A stretch of DNA of 64,000 bases, from positions 124,001-188,000 of the forward strand of contig NZ_CP071462.1 in assembly GCF_017352155.2 (NCBI RefSeq), written 5' to 3'. This document shows, piece after piece, positions 26,494 to 35,635 of the stretch. Under the pieces are notes generated by a model that saw only the letters and a list, made by a program, of their open reading frames with translations, did not search any database and was not told the origin of the DNA. The position numbers and the translations under genes are program-made. Source of the DNA: Haloterrigena alkaliphila (lineage in GTDB: Archaea > Halobacteriota > Halobacteria > Halobacteriales > Natrialbaceae). Numbering within the stretch: position 1 is the first letter of the stretch; the number at the start of each line of letters is the position of its first letter.

Positions 26494-27504
26494 ATGAACA
26501 TGCTCGTCGACGGCGAGTGGCGCACCGATGCGGGGGAGTACACCGACGACGACGGCTCCTTCCAGCGACAGGAGACGACGTTCCGCGGTCGGATCCGCGA
26601 CGATCCCGGCGCCGAATACCAGCCCGAAGCCGGCCGGTACCACCTCTACGTCTCCTACGCCTGCCCGTGGGCGCACCGAACCCTGGTGACCCGGGCGCTG
26701 AAGGGCCTCGAGGACGCGATCTCGGCCTCGGTCGTCGACCCCTACCGCGACGAGGACGGCTGGCAGTTCACGCCCGAGAAGGACGGCTGTACACCCGATC
26801 ACGTCCACGGCGCCGACTACCTCCGCGAACTCTACGTGCGCGCGGACCCGGACGCGACCTGTCGCGTGACGGTGCCGGTGCTCTGGGACACCGAGACCGA
26901 CTCCATCGTCAACAACGAGTCGGCGGAGATCATGCGGATGCTCGACACCGAGTTCGACGACGTCGCCTCGAGAGACGTCGACCTCTACCCGGAGGGGTAC
27001 CGAGACGAGGTCGACCGGATCATCGACGAGATCTACGAACCGATCAACAACGGCGTCTACCGGGCCGGCTTCGCCACCGAGCAGGCGCCATACGACGAGG
27101 CGGTCGACGACCTCTTTTCCGCGCTCGACCACTGGGACGAGGTCTTGGCGGACCAGCGCTACCTCGCCGGCGACCGCCTGACCGAGGCCGACGTCGCGAT
27201 GTTCACGACGCTCGTCCGCTTCGACAACGTCTACCACACGCACTTCATGTGTAACGTCCGGTACGTCCGGGAGTACGAGAACCTCTGGCCGTACCTGCGA
27301 GAGCTCTATCAGACACCCGGAATCGCCGAGACCGTGAACATGGACCACATCAAGGAACACTACTACACGACACACCCCGACGTGAACCCCAGTCGAATCG
27401 TCGCCCGAGGACCCGACCTCGCGTTCGACGCGCCCCACGACCGCGACGACCTGCCGGGCGGTCCGCCGTCGGATCTGGCTACCGCCGCCAGCGCCGACGA
27501 CTGA
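26494..27504 (+). CDS. Xi-class glutathione S-transferase / glutathionyl-hydroquinone reductase-like
   Basis: A 336-residue protein of the YqjG/xi-GST family, which reduces glutathionyl-hydroquinones. The catalytic cysteine is C57 in SYACPWAHR; the family-specific C-terminal half includes YEPINNGVYRAGFA and FDNVYHTHFMCN. Haloarchaea lack glutathione, so the thiol is probably gamma-glutamylcysteine (inference from known haloarchaeal chemistry). I chose ATG 26494 (MNMLVDGEWR) over the frame's earlier start because family members begin close to this residue. Confidence 0.9.
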   Translation: MNMLVDGEWRTDAGEYTDDDGSFQRQETTFRGRIRDDPGAEYQPEAGRYHLYVSYACPWAHRTLVTRALKGLEDAISASVVDPYRDEDGWQFTPEKDGCTPDHVHGADYLRELYVRADPDATCRVTVPVLWDTETDSIVNNESAEIMRMLDTEFDDVASRDVDLYPEGYRDEVDRIIDEIYEPINNGVYRAGFATEQAPYDEAVDDLFSALDHWDEVLADQRYLAGDRLTEADVAMFTTLVRFDNVYHTHFMCNVRYVREYENLWPYLRELYQTPGIAETVNMDHIKEHYYTTHPDVNPSRIVARGPDLAFDAPHDRDDLPGGPPSDLATAASADD

Positions 27505-27626
27505 GGAGCGAACGCGCCCCGCAGCGCTCGGAGGCGCGTCCTCGAGACCGATCGCAGACGCGCTGCTGGTCCCACGAATACGACATTCCGGCTCGGACGG
27601 CGCGAAAAAATGACCGAGAGACGGGT

Positions 27627-28883
27627 TTAGAGGATGCCGATAATCGTCTCGTACAGCGACTGGATCGTGGTGAGGCTGCCGATCAGCAACACGAGCCCCG
27701 CGGCGACGAACGCCGCGTTCTCGTACCACTCGACGTCGTAGAACTTGTTGACTGCGCCGATGAGCGCGAAGACGGTGACCGGCAGGCCGATCGCGCCGTT
27801 GACCGCGGGCATGATGATGGCCATCTCGACGGGGCCGAACCCGGTGTAGACCAGCAGCGGGAGGGCGGTGGCCGCCGAGACCGCGATCAGCCCGATGACC
27901 GTCCGGCGGAATCCGGCGTCGCCGAACACCGTGTGTCTGCCCAGCGACTGCGGAATCATGAACCCGGCGCCGAACAGCGTCCCGGTCGCGGACGTGATGC
28001 TCGCGAGGAAGACGGCGATCATGAACACCAGGAGCGCGCCCCGGCCGATGATGTCCGCCAGCGGCTGCCCGGGACCGGTCAGCGTCATATCGCCCTGAGC
28101 GAGGGTGACCGCGGAGACGATCATCACGAAACTGCCGATCAGCAGCGTCGTCGCGATGCCGGCGGCGTTGTCCCGGCGGTACTTCCAGACGTCGGTCCAC
28201 TCCTTGGTCGGCCGGATGCTCGACTGGATGAAGAAGTTCGGCCAGTAGACGGTCGTCCCGAGCAGGGCGATGACCGTCGTGAGGTAGCCGATGTCGCTGG
28301 TCAGCGCGGGCTGCAGGCCGGCGGCGACCGACTGCCACGGCACGTCCAGCCCGGCGAGCAGGAGGCCGTACGAGCCGAAGACCGCGAAAACGGCTGCGGC
28401 GATCGCTGCCTCGATGCGGTCGTAGACCTTCAGCTGGACGATGGCGATCCCCGCGCCGCCGGCGAGGACGATGCCGACGACGACGTTGTCCAGTCCGGGC
28501 AGGAGCCAGGCCAGCGCCGCCCCCGCGACGGCGTAGTTCGAGACGGCCCACAGCGCCGACATCAGCGATATCGAGATCACGAGTGCTCGGCCGCCGATCG
28601 GGACCGCGTCGACGATGTAATCCGCCAGCGGTTCGTCGGCCACCGCGAGGCGGGCGCTCATGTCGTGGAGCGCGATGTCGATGAGGAAGGCCAGCGGCAG
28701 GACCCACAGCAGGGAGAACGCGAAGTTCGCCCCGGCGTCGGCGAGGATGTAGACCGACCCCGCGCCGAAGACGTTCGCGGCGAACAGAACGCCCAGCCCG
28801 TACCGGTAGAGGGCGCCGTGTATGGCTTCACCGCCCGGAACGGCGTCGATGACCGTCGAGGAGGAGGCCGACTGTTCGCTCAT
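27627..28883 (-). CDS. Atypical NRAMP/APC-superfamily membrane transporter
   Basis: A 418-residue protein with about 11 hydrophobic segments, resembling the NRAMP family of metal transporters. Two key motifs are altered: the DPGN of helix 1 is replaced in FAANVFGAGSVYILADAG, and the MPHN-like motif of helix 6 appears as VYWPNFFIQSSI. It is therefore either an NRAMP-related carrier with different ion preference (a Mg2+ or non-metal type) or a wider APC-superfamily member. The fold assignment is better supported than the substrate. No metal regulator gene is adjacent. Confidence 0.65.
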   Translation of the reverse strand: MSEQSASSSTVIDAVPGGEAIHGALYRYGLGVLFAANVFGAGSVYILADAGANFAFSLLWVLPLAFLIDIALHDMSARLAVADEPLADYIVDAVPIGGRALVISISLMSALWAVSNYAVAGAALAWLLPGLDNVVVGIVLAGGAGIAIVQLKVYDRIEAAIAAAVFAVFGSYGLLLAGLDVPWQSVAAGLQPALTSDIGYLTTVIALLGTTVYWPNFFIQSSIRPTKEWTDVWKYRRDNAAGIATTLLIGSFVMIVSAVTLAQGDMTLTGPGQPLADIIGRGALLVFMIAVFLASITSATGTLFGAGFMIPQSLGRHTVFGDAGFRRTVIGLIAVSAATALPLLVYTGFGPVEMAIIMPAVNGAIGLPVTVFALIGAVNKFYDVEWYENAAFVAAGLVLLIGSLTTIQSLYETIIGIL

Positions 28884-29380
28884 TCGCGATCACCTCGAGG
28901 CGCGCCTCGGACGACGCTTCCGCCGATCCGTCCGTGACACGCGAACTCGATCCGGCGAGTGATCGACCGCGGGTCGGTCGGGCGGTCGACCGCACGCGCT
29001 CGAAAGGGGGTGGTTCGATTCGGTGCCGGTGCATCCGTGCGAACTGGTGCTCCGTTCATGTTCGGTACGAAGACGGACACTGGCAGTTCCGGCCGACAGG
29101 CGATCGCAGCGTCGTCGCCTCGAGTAACGAGGGACGGCGACGCGTCGACCGGTTCGCCTCACGTCCCTCTGGCCCCGCCATATCGGAGAGTCCCAAGCCG
29201 TACTGTGAAAGCCGTATTTTACATCATACTCCCGACTGTCGCGTCGAAACCCGCGGTTACGACGGGGTTTCCGGGGATCAAACGACGAAAACGAAATTCT
29301 GGGTTGCTCAAATCGGTTGTCCGGTTGCCGCGACTCGAGTCGGCTCTCAGTCCGACCGGTTCACCGCCGATCCGCGCGCG
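28884..29380. other. Non-coding stretch
   Basis: About 500 bases in which I see no credible gene. Long plus-strand frames run through it but lack haloarchaeal protein composition. The only notable part is an AT-richer patch with TATTTTACATCATAC near 29215-29231. No repeat copy is present here. Confidence 0.5.
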
Positions 29381-29599
29381 TTACGAACTCGGCCGGCGCC
29401 CCGATTCGTTGCGCCACGCCTCGAAACTGTGCTCGAACTCCTCCTCCGCGAAGAACACTCGCCAGACGAGGTACGCGGGAATGAGCACCGGCAAGAGCGG
29501 GAGCAGGGCGATCGCGATGATGGCCGCCATGACGTACCCGAACGCGGACATCTGGGAGTTCGGGCCGTAGCCCGTCGAGTCGGCTACTTTGGTGGACAT
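29381..29599 (-). CDS. Small membrane protein of unknown function
   Basis: A 72-residue protein with one long hydrophobic region (about 21-48, possibly a helical hairpin: AAIIAIALLPLLPVLIPAYL) and a charged tail ending FEAWRNESGRRPSS. The clean frame and ATG at 29599 support it. I do not recognise more than a small haloarchaeal membrane family. Confidence 0.6.
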   Translation of the reverse strand: MSTKVADSTGYGPNSQMSAFGYVMAAIIAIALLPLLPVLIPAYLVWRVFFAEEEFEHSFEAWRNESGRRPSS

Positions 29600-29681
29600 G
29601 TGTCCGCATACGGACCTGTCGGTATTCGGTCTTACGGTCCCGAGCCCAGCGATCGGACCCGTTCCGGCCTCGAGGGCGGCG

Positions 29682-30461
29682 TTACCGATCGGGGTCGAGA
29701 ACGTCGGCCGAATCGTCCCGCGGTCGGTAGCCGAGTTCGAGCATCGTCTCCGACAGGGAGAGGAACCGCTCGGCGTTGGCCGAGATACCGTGAGCAGTCG
29801 TCGGCGACGACGCGAGGCTGGTGGTCGCGGCGGCGTCGATCACCCGCCGGCAGTCCCCGTGGCTGAGCCACATCGCCCGGGCGAATCGCTCGCCGGCGGC
29901 GTCGCGCTGCTCGCATTCTTCCCTGAGTTCGTCTTCAGAGAGCAGCCAGCCGATCCGCAGGTTGACCACGTCCAGTCCGTGGCGGTTCGCGTAGTAGTGA
30001 CCCATCGCCTCGCCGAAGACCTTGGTGACTCCGTAGTAGGTGTCGGGATCCATCCTCTCGTCGGGCCGGACGACATCGGGCGACCCGACCGTCGACTCCG
30101 GTCGGATCGGGGAGACGGTGTTCGCCATGTTGACCGCGTGGTTCGAACTCGCGTAGACGACCCGCTCGAGGTCGTTCTCGACGGCGGCCGCGAAGGCGTT
30201 GTAGGCGCCGTCGACGTTCGGCCCGCGCAGGTCCTCCCACGCCGCGCGCGGCTCCGGGTTGGCCGCGAGGTGAATCAGCACGTCGATATCCCGGTCCGAG
30301 AGCGCGTCGGCGAACGCGCCGTAGTCGGCGATCTCGAGCGTTTCGGTGTCGATATCCTCGGTTTCGCTGTGAGAAAAGAGCGTGAGATTCGCGTCGGAAA
30401 ACGCCTCGATGGCCGTTCTGCCGACTCGCCCCGATGCACCCGTAATGGCGATCTCGGTCAT
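29682..30461 (-). CDS. azf: Extended SDR, probable NAD-dependent glucose-6-phosphate dehydrogenase (Azf-like)
   Basis: A 259-residue NAD-binding dehydrogenase with TGASGRVG (7-14), catalytic S106 (YASSNH), Y143 and K147 (YGVTK). It belongs to the uronate-dehydrogenase-like extended SDRs, and its size matches the haloarchaeal 'archaeal zwischenferment' Azf, which oxidises glucose 6-phosphate in the oxidative pentose phosphate pathway of Haloferax. The NLRIGWLLSEDELREE segment and the short C-terminus fit that group. An alternative is a uronate or related sugar dehydrogenase. Confidence 0.65.
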   Translation of the reverse strand: MTEIAITGASGRVGRTAIEAFSDANLTLFSHSETEDIDTETLEIADYGAFADALSDRDIDVLIHLAANPEPRAAWEDLRGPNVDGAYNAFAAAVENDLERVVYASSNHAVNMANTVSPIRPESTVGSPDVVRPDERMDPDTYYGVTKVFGEAMGHYYANRHGLDVVNLRIGWLLSEDELREECEQRDAAGERFARAMWLSHGDCRRVIDAAATTSLASSPTTAHGISANAERFLSLSETMLELGYRPRDDSADVLDPDR

Positions 30462-30649
30462 AGGCCACGAACGTCGAGCGGGCGGAAATAGGCGGGGCCA
30501 GCGCGTTCCGGCCGTTCACGCGATACAAGATTCGATCTCAGACAGACGAGACGGGAGGCCGACGGAACGGCCGCCCGTAACGCGGCCGGGTTCGGCGGGC
30601 GGCGTGCGCGACGCTCGAGCGACTCGCCGCCGGAACGAAAACGCGATCG

Positions 30650-30937
30650 TTACCGTTTCAGTTCCTGGGCGATCGCTTGCATGTTCGCGACGTCCTCGAT
30701 CTCCTCGAGGAGCTCCTCGCGGTTGCGGACGTCTTCGGAACTCGCGCCGTAGGCGCGGACGTACTCGGCGCGGCTGTGCTCGGTGAAGGCGTGTCGAATC
30801 GCGAGGTAGCCGTCGGGGACGACGGTCCCGCAGACCTTACACTCCCGGCGTTCGTGCTCCGTCGCTTGGTGGACGACGGTCGACTCGACGTCCTCGAACA
30901 CCGCACCGCAGCCGTCGATTCCGCATTCCCAGGCCAT
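30650..30937 (-). CDS. C2H2-type zinc-finger protein
   Basis: A 95-residue protein with an N-terminal pair of zinc-binding motifs: C5-x4-C10 with H23 and H28 (VVHQATEHE), then C33-x2-C36 with H49 and H54 (AIRHAFTEHS). A helical acidic tail (70-95) follows. Such small finger proteins are common in haloarchaea; the target (DNA, RNA or protein) is unknown. It is divergent from the gene at 31064 with about 125 nt between the starts. Confidence 0.75.
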   Translation of the reverse strand: MAWECGIDGCGAVFEDVESTVVHQATEHERRECKVCGTVVPDGYLAIRHAFTEHSRAEYVRAYGASSEDVRNREELLEEIEDVANMQAIAQELKR

Positions 30938-31063
30938 TCACTCTCACTGAAGGTATCGACGGGCGGGCCTAATGATACTTTCGCAGCGAACGGGGGTGGC
31001 TCGCGGCGAACTGATCGCCTCGCGTCCGACAGGGATTCATCGGCGCGCCCCCATCGGTCAGCT

Positions 31064-31492
31064 ATGCCCGCGACGAACCGCTCGCAGCTGTGTTCCTTCG
31101 ACGCCGACCGCGTCCGACAGGTCGTCAAGAACACGGTTTCCGGCCCGCTGTACGCCTTCTGCGAGTACGATACCGAGACGTTTCGGCCGCTCTACATCGA
31201 CGATCGGACCATCTCGATGTACGAGAGCAAGGACGCGATGCTCGAGCACTTCGAGCGGATCCACACGAACGTCCACATGGACTTCATGCAGATCGAACTC
31301 TTCCGAAACACGCTCTTCCCGGACGCCGAGCGCGTCGAGTACATCGCGACGGCGATGGACTTCCTGAAGATCCTCCGAGTTTACGTCGGCGACGACGGCC
31401 TGTTCATCGCGACCGACCCCGACGAACCGGTCGAACCGATCGTCGACGCGATCAAGGACACGGTCGGGTGGCCGCCGAATCAGAATTCATAA
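31064..31492 (+). CDS. Conserved haloarchaeal protein of unknown function
   Basis: A 142-residue soluble protein with an alternating alpha/beta pattern (ENTVSGPLYAF-like N-terminus, EYIATAMDFLKILRVYVGDDGLFIATDPDEP C-terminus) and several conserved-looking aromatic and acidic residues. It resembles roadblock-like or sensor-type small haloarchaeal proteins but I cannot name a family. ATG 31064 is the best start; upstream sequence in frame belongs to the intergenic region. It ends 25 nt before the PHP-family gene on the same strand, so they probably form an operon. Confidence 0.7.
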   Translation: MPATNRSQLCSFDADRVRQVVKNTVSGPLYAFCEYDTETFRPLYIDDRTISMYESKDAMLEHFERIHTNVHMDFMQIELFRNTLFPDAERVEYIATAMDFLKILRVYVGDDGLFIATDPDEPVEPIVDAIKDTVGWPPNQNS

Positions 31493-31517
31493 CTCGACCG
31501 ACTCGAAAGAGGCTATC

Positions 31518-32285
31518 GTGAGCGACGGCACAGCGGAAACGCGAGTCGACTGTCACGTGAAGGTGCTCGACGAGGCGGTCGTCGAGCGAGCGATCGACGT
31601 CGGCCTCGACGCGATCGTCTACGCGCCCCACTTCACCAGGATCCCGGAGATCCGGCGGGAAGCGGCCAGCTACTCGACCGACGAGCTGCGCGTGATTCCG
31701 GCGCGGGAGGTCTTCACCGGCTCGTGGCGGAATCGCAAACACGTCCTCGCGATCGGCCTCGAGGAGCCCGTTCCCGACTTCATCCCGCTCGAGACGGCGA
31801 TGGCGGAGTTCGAGCGACAGGACGCCGCGGTGCTCGCGCCCCACCCCGAGTTCCTGAACGTGAGTCTGGGCGAGTCGGACCTGCGTCGGTACCGGGACGT
31901 CATCGACGCCGTCGAGATCTTCAATCCGAAATACCTCCCGTCGCACGACCGCCGGGCCCGCGAACTCGCCGAATCGATGGGGTTCCCGCCCTTTACTTCC
32001 TCGTACGCCCACCTCCCCCAGTCGGTTGGGGTCGCCCACACCGCGTTCGATGTGTTGATCGACGCCGCGGACGACCTCGTCGACGCCCTCCGAGACGGCG
32101 TCGCTCGCCGAGTCGTCCACCACACCGGGAGTCACCGCTGGCGTACCACCGCCGCCGAACTCGCCCACCTCGGCTACGAGAACACGTGGGAGAAGATCGA
32201 CCGGCTCTTCCTCTCGGGCACCGAGCCGACCCATCCACACCACATCGCCTACGACGGCCGGTTCGACGACGTCTCCGTCTACTGA
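31518..32285 (+). CDS. PHP-domain metal-dependent phosphoesterase-like protein
   Basis: A 255-residue PHP-superfamily protein starting with GTG. Motif remnants in order: DCHVK (11-15, where classical PHP has DxHxH), YAPHFTR, PAREVFTG, APHPEF, NPKY and SSYAHLPQSVG. They supply the metal-binding His/Glu/Asp set with small variations. Known relatives include RNase P subunit Rpp30-like and PHP phosphatases. The His to Lys change in the first motif suggests altered metal binding. Probably co-transcribed with the preceding gene. Confidence 0.8.
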   Translation: MSDGTAETRVDCHVKVLDEAVVERAIDVGLDAIVYAPHFTRIPEIRREAASYSTDELRVIPAREVFTGSWRNRKHVLAIGLEEPVPDFIPLETAMAEFERQDAAVLAPHPEFLNVSLGESDLRRYRDVIDAVEIFNPKYLPSHDRRARELAESMGFPPFTSSYAHLPQSVGVAHTAFDVLIDAADDLVDALRDGVARRVVHHTGSHRWRTTAAELAHLGYENTWEKIDRLFLSGTEPTHPHHIAYDGRFDDVSVY

Positions 32286-32402
32286 GTTGCGACCACCAGG
32301 CGACACTCCCACACCCATCGGGAGCGCACTGTCACGCTCGACGAGTAACGGCATTGTCACGCCAAATCACTACCTCCCCACGTGGTGTTCGTCCACCGTA
32401 CG

Positions 32403-32609
32403 ATGGGCGAAACAGTCAAGATCATCAAACTGACCGGTAACTCGAACGAGTCGTGGGAAGACGCCGCGCAGAACGCGCTCGACCAAGCGGACGAAACCCT
32501 CGAGAACATCAGCGGCATCGAGATCGAATCGCAGACGGCGGAAGTCGAGGGCGGGACGATCGAGCAGTACAGAACGACCCTCGACGTCTCGTTCGTGCTG
32601 GACGGCTAG
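32403..32609 (+). CDS. Dodecin (flavin-binding storage protein)
   Basis: A 68-residue dodecin that assembles into a hollow dodecamer and binds flavins; in Halobacterium it stores riboflavin and protects it from light. Diagnostic sequences are VKIIKLTGNSNESWEDAAQN (5-24) with flavin-stacking W18, and the Q-rich C-terminal strand EQYRTTLDVSFVLDG. ATG 32403 gives the canonical length. Monocistronic by position. Confidence 0.97.
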   Translation: MGETVKIIKLTGNSNESWEDAAQNALDQADETLENISGIEIESQTAEVEGGTIEQYRTTLDVSFVLDG

Positions 32610-32649
32610 CGGTCGCCGACCGTAACGCGACAGGCGACTCACCGCAGGG

Positions 32650-33125
32650 CTACCGATCCCCGCGGGTGCGGTCGCCGGCCGCGTCGATTCTCGAGAGCGT
32701 CGCCGCGACCCGATCCCAGTGGCTCCCGCGCCAGAAGTGCTGTCCGCAGTCCCCACAGCGCCGGACGGCGGTGTCGGCGGGGTCGGGCGCGTATTCGGGC
32801 GTCGGTTCTCCCGCCGCGACGCGCTCGAGGCGCCCGTTACACCGGCCGCAAAACGAGGGCTCGTCGGCGAGCGTCAGGTCGACGCCCGCCGCGGCGAGTT
32901 CCGCCAGTTGATCCTCGACGTCGCGGGACTCGAGTAGGATCGCGTCCGCCGTGCGGGCGGCGAGGTCGACGTCTCGCGTGACCAGCGTCCGGTTCTCCGC
33001 TGCGCGAGCGCGCGAAGGGCATTGTCGGCCTCGAGGCCCCGGTCGCCCGCGTAGGCGGCGTCGTGGCCGCACATTCGCAGGTAGGCCGGAAGGCCACCGC
33101 ACATGACGTCGAGGAGCAGTTTCAT
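32650..33125 (-). pseudogene. Mut7-C RNase-domain protein, broken by a single-base frameshift
   Basis: The N-terminal half (MKLLLDVMCGGLPAYLRMCG, to about residue 41 ADNALRALA) lies in one frame from 33125. The rest (AENRTLVTRDVDLAARTADA through CGRCNGRLERV and CGDCGQHFWRGSHW) lies in another, ending at 32650. Adding one G near 33003-33006 would join them as ALARAENRTLVTRD, as expected of the family: a PIN-like RNase domain plus a CxxC...CxxC zinc ribbon, about 158 residues. This is either a true disruption or a sequencing error. All other family features are intact. Confidence 0.85.
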
Positions 33126-33164
33126 TGTCGTCTCGAGCGCGTCCGAACCGAAGTCGGCGAGCGG

Positions 33165-34916
33165 TCAGTGCAGGAACTCGCGCAGGTCCTCGAGTGCCCA
33201 CGTGTTGATCACGTCGTCCGGTTCGGCCCACCCGCGTCGCGCCGTGTGGACGCCCCAGCGCATGTACTCGAGCGTCGACGGCTGATGGGCATCGGTGTTG
33301 ATCGCAATGGGGGCTCCCTCCTCGAGGACGGCCTGAACGGCGCTCCCCCAGAGGTCCAGCCGGCGCGGGTTCGAGTTGACCTCGAGGGCGGTGCCGTGCT
33401 CGGCCGCGGCCTCGCCGAGCGCGGCGGCGTCGAACTCCAGTCCGGAGCGCTCGTTGAGTAGGCGGCCGCTGGGATGGCCGAGCACGTCGATCGTCGGGTT
33501 CTTCGCGGCGCGGACGAGGCGTTCGGTCGCCGTCTCCGCATCCTGTCCGAGCGCGCTGTGGGTTGAGGCGACGATGACGTCTAAGGCCTCGATCACCTCC
33601 TCCGAGAGGTCGATCTCGCCCTCGGCGTCGACGTTGGCCTCGATTCCCGCGAACACCTCGATGTCGACTGCGGCGGCCACTTCGCGGATCGCCTCGACCT
33701 GCTCGAGGATTTCGGTGTCCGAGAGGCCCATCCCGCCGACGATGCCGGGTCCCTCCGCGTGGTCGGCGACGCCGTAGTAGTCGTAGCCCATGGCTTTGGC
33801 CGCCTCGACCATCGCTTCGATATCGGTGTTGCCGTCGGACCACTCGGTGTGACTGTGCAGGTCGCCGCGGACGTCCTCGCGGGTAAGCAGGTCGGGCAAC
33901 GCGTCGTTTGCCGCCGCCGCGATCTCCCCGCGGTCCGATCGGAGTTCCGGCGGAATCCACGGGAGCCCCAGCGCCTCGTACATCCCTTCCTCGGTCTCGC
34001 CGGCGACGCGTTCGCCGACGCGCTGGTCCGACTCGTGGTCCTCGACGTCGCTCACGTCGAAGGCCCCGTACTCGTTCAGCTTCATTCCGCGATCGATCGC
34101 GTAGTTGCGCAGCGCGACGTTGTGGTCCCTGCTCCCCGTGAAGTACTGCAGCGCGGAACCGAACTCCTCGGGGACGACCACGCGGAGGTCAACCCGAATC
34201 TCGCCGACGCGGACGCTCGCTTTTTCGGGGCCGGACTCGATCTCGCCGTCGACCGAGTCCCAGTTCACGAAGGTGTCGACGACCGCCTCGCCGTCCTCGG
34301 TGGCGGCGAGCACGTCCACGTCGCCGATCGTCTCGCGCCACCGCCGGATGGAGCCGGCGACCTCGCAGCGCTCGACCTCGTCGACCGACTCGAGGAACTC
34401 GAGCACGTCGTCCGCGAGCGGCCGGGCCTCGCCAAGCAGTTGGCGCTGGCCGACTTCCCGGGCGAATTCGATGTTCTCCCGGATGTTCTGCTCCGTTTTG
34501 GGGCCGAACCCCTTGACTGCCCGTATCTCGTTGGCTTCGGCTGCGTCCTCGAGGTCGTCGAGCGTCTCGATCCCGAGTTCGCGGTAGAGTTTCCCCGCCG
34601 TTTTGGGACCGACGCCCTCGATGCGCGTGATGTCGGCAATGTCGATCGGCAGCTCCGCGCGGAGTTCCTCGAGTTCCTCGATCTCGCCCGTTTCGACGTA
34701 CTCGATCACCTTCGAGGAGATGGCGTCGCCGACGCCGTCGATCTCCTCGAGAACCGCCTCGTCGCCGTCCTCGACGCGGTCGGCGATCGGGACGGGGTGG
34801 GCGCGGATGTTCTCGGCCGCGCGCCGGTACGCGCGGGGCTTGTACTCGACGTCGTCGGCCTCGAGCAGGTCGGCGAACTCCTCGAAGCGACCGGCGATTT
34901 CGGCGTTGGTCGCCAT
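33165..34916 (-). CDS. polX: Family X DNA polymerase with PHP domain (PolX)
   Basis: A 583-residue repair polymerase. N-terminal HhH repeats include IDGVGDAISSK (59-69) and IEGVGPKTAGK (99-109). The polymerase site is GSIRRWRETIGDVDV, with D199, D201 and D243 as metal-binding acids. The C-terminal PHP nuclease domain starts at DLHSHTEWSDG (H354, H356) and continues through VADHAEG, GIEANVD, STHSAL, LGHPSGR and NTDAH, a full metal set. PolX fills short gaps and trims 3' ends in base excision repair. Its ATG immediately follows the stop of the preceding gene (TAAATG), so they are one operon. Confidence 0.95.
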   Translation of the reverse strand: MATNAEIAGRFEEFADLLEADDVEYKPRAYRRAAENIRAHPVPIADRVEDGDEAVLEEIDGVGDAISSKVIEYVETGEIEELEELRAELPIDIADITRIEGVGPKTAGKLYRELGIETLDDLEDAAEANEIRAVKGFGPKTEQNIRENIEFAREVGQRQLLGEARPLADDVLEFLESVDEVERCEVAGSIRRWRETIGDVDVLAATEDGEAVVDTFVNWDSVDGEIESGPEKASVRVGEIRVDLRVVVPEEFGSALQYFTGSRDHNVALRNYAIDRGMKLNEYGAFDVSDVEDHESDQRVGERVAGETEEGMYEALGLPWIPPELRSDRGEIAAAANDALPDLLTREDVRGDLHSHTEWSDGNTDIEAMVEAAKAMGYDYYGVADHAEGPGIVGGMGLSDTEILEQVEAIREVAAAVDIEVFAGIEANVDAEGEIDLSEEVIEALDVIVASTHSALGQDAETATERLVRAAKNPTIDVLGHPSGRLLNERSGLEFDAAALGEAAAEHGTALEVNSNPRRLDLWGSAVQAVLEEGAPIAINTDAHQPSTLEYMRWGVHTARRGWAEPDDVINTWALEDLREFLH

Positions 34917-35357
34917 TTATCGTCCCCTCCGGGAGGCGCCGCCGTCGTCCTTCCCCAGCGCCTTTTTGAGGAACGACATCCAGCGCTTGCGATCCTGGGC
35001 CTGTTTGGCCTGCTGTTCGCGCTCTAAGTCCGTCGGTCCGAGGCTCTCGAGGGCGTTCAGCGCCCGATCGATGCCGATGATGCTCCCGGCGAGTTCCTCG
35101 CCCTCCTCGCGGCTGATATCGCCCTCCTCGATGGCCTCGAGGCGCTCGCGTCGCTCGCGTCGCAGGTTCCGTTTGGCCTGCTCGACGCGGTCGCGCTCGC
35201 CGGCGGGCACCGTCTCGCGGCGCTTGATCTCGAAGACGAACGTCCGGAGCTCGATCTCCTCCCCCTGGACGGTGATCGTCTCCGGGATGTCCGCGCCGAC
35301 GGTCGCGCCCTCGCGCTCGACGCGCTCGAGCAGCTGCTTGCGCTCGTACTCTTGCAC
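34917..35357 (-). CDS. DUF5788-type haloarchaeal protein
   Basis: A 146-residue basic/acidic helical protein (VQEYERKQLLERVEREGATV, then RFVFEIKRRETVPAGERDRV-like) with a lysine/arginine-rich C-terminus. It matches what I know as DUF5788, of unknown function. I favour the GTG at 35357 because the sequence from there on looks conserved; ATG 35384 is the alternative. The stop codon abuts the polX ATG, so it is expected to be translated with the polymerase and may assist it (inference). Confidence 0.8.
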   Translation of the reverse strand: MQEYERKQLLERVEREGATVGADIPETITVQGEEIELRTFVFEIKRRETVPAGERDRVEQAKRNLRRERRERLEAIEEGDISREEGEELAGSIIGIDRALNALESLGPTDLEREQQAKQAQDRKRWMSFLKKALGKDDGGASRRGR

Positions 35358-35635
35358 GCCTCGATATGGGGGTTCGGGAAGCAAAAATGTACAGTTCGGG
35401 GCGACGCGGGCGGGGCGGCCGGCGGTCGCCGCCGGACGGCCGGTCGAGTCGGTGACTTCCCCACTCTCGTGTCACCACCAGAAACGGTCCGTAAGACGCG
35501 ACTACCGTCCGAAGCGGACCGTTCAACGGGCCGAAACGCTCGCGTATACGGGCGGAAGCACGCCCGCGACCGCGGGAAATCAGTGCGAGGGACGAACCCC
35601 AAATCCCTTAGCGGTGCCACACATACCCCCGCTCA

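Noticed and set aside
24924-27254. Very long plus-strand frame of about 776 codons
   Set aside because: It is an Arg-rich shadow of the antiporter, exchanger and GST genes, a common artefact in GC-rich DNA.
28934-29866. Long plus-strand frame of about 310 codons
   Set aside because: It is Arg/Ser-rich, lacks the acidic composition of the genome's proteins, and overlaps two well-supported minus-strand genes.
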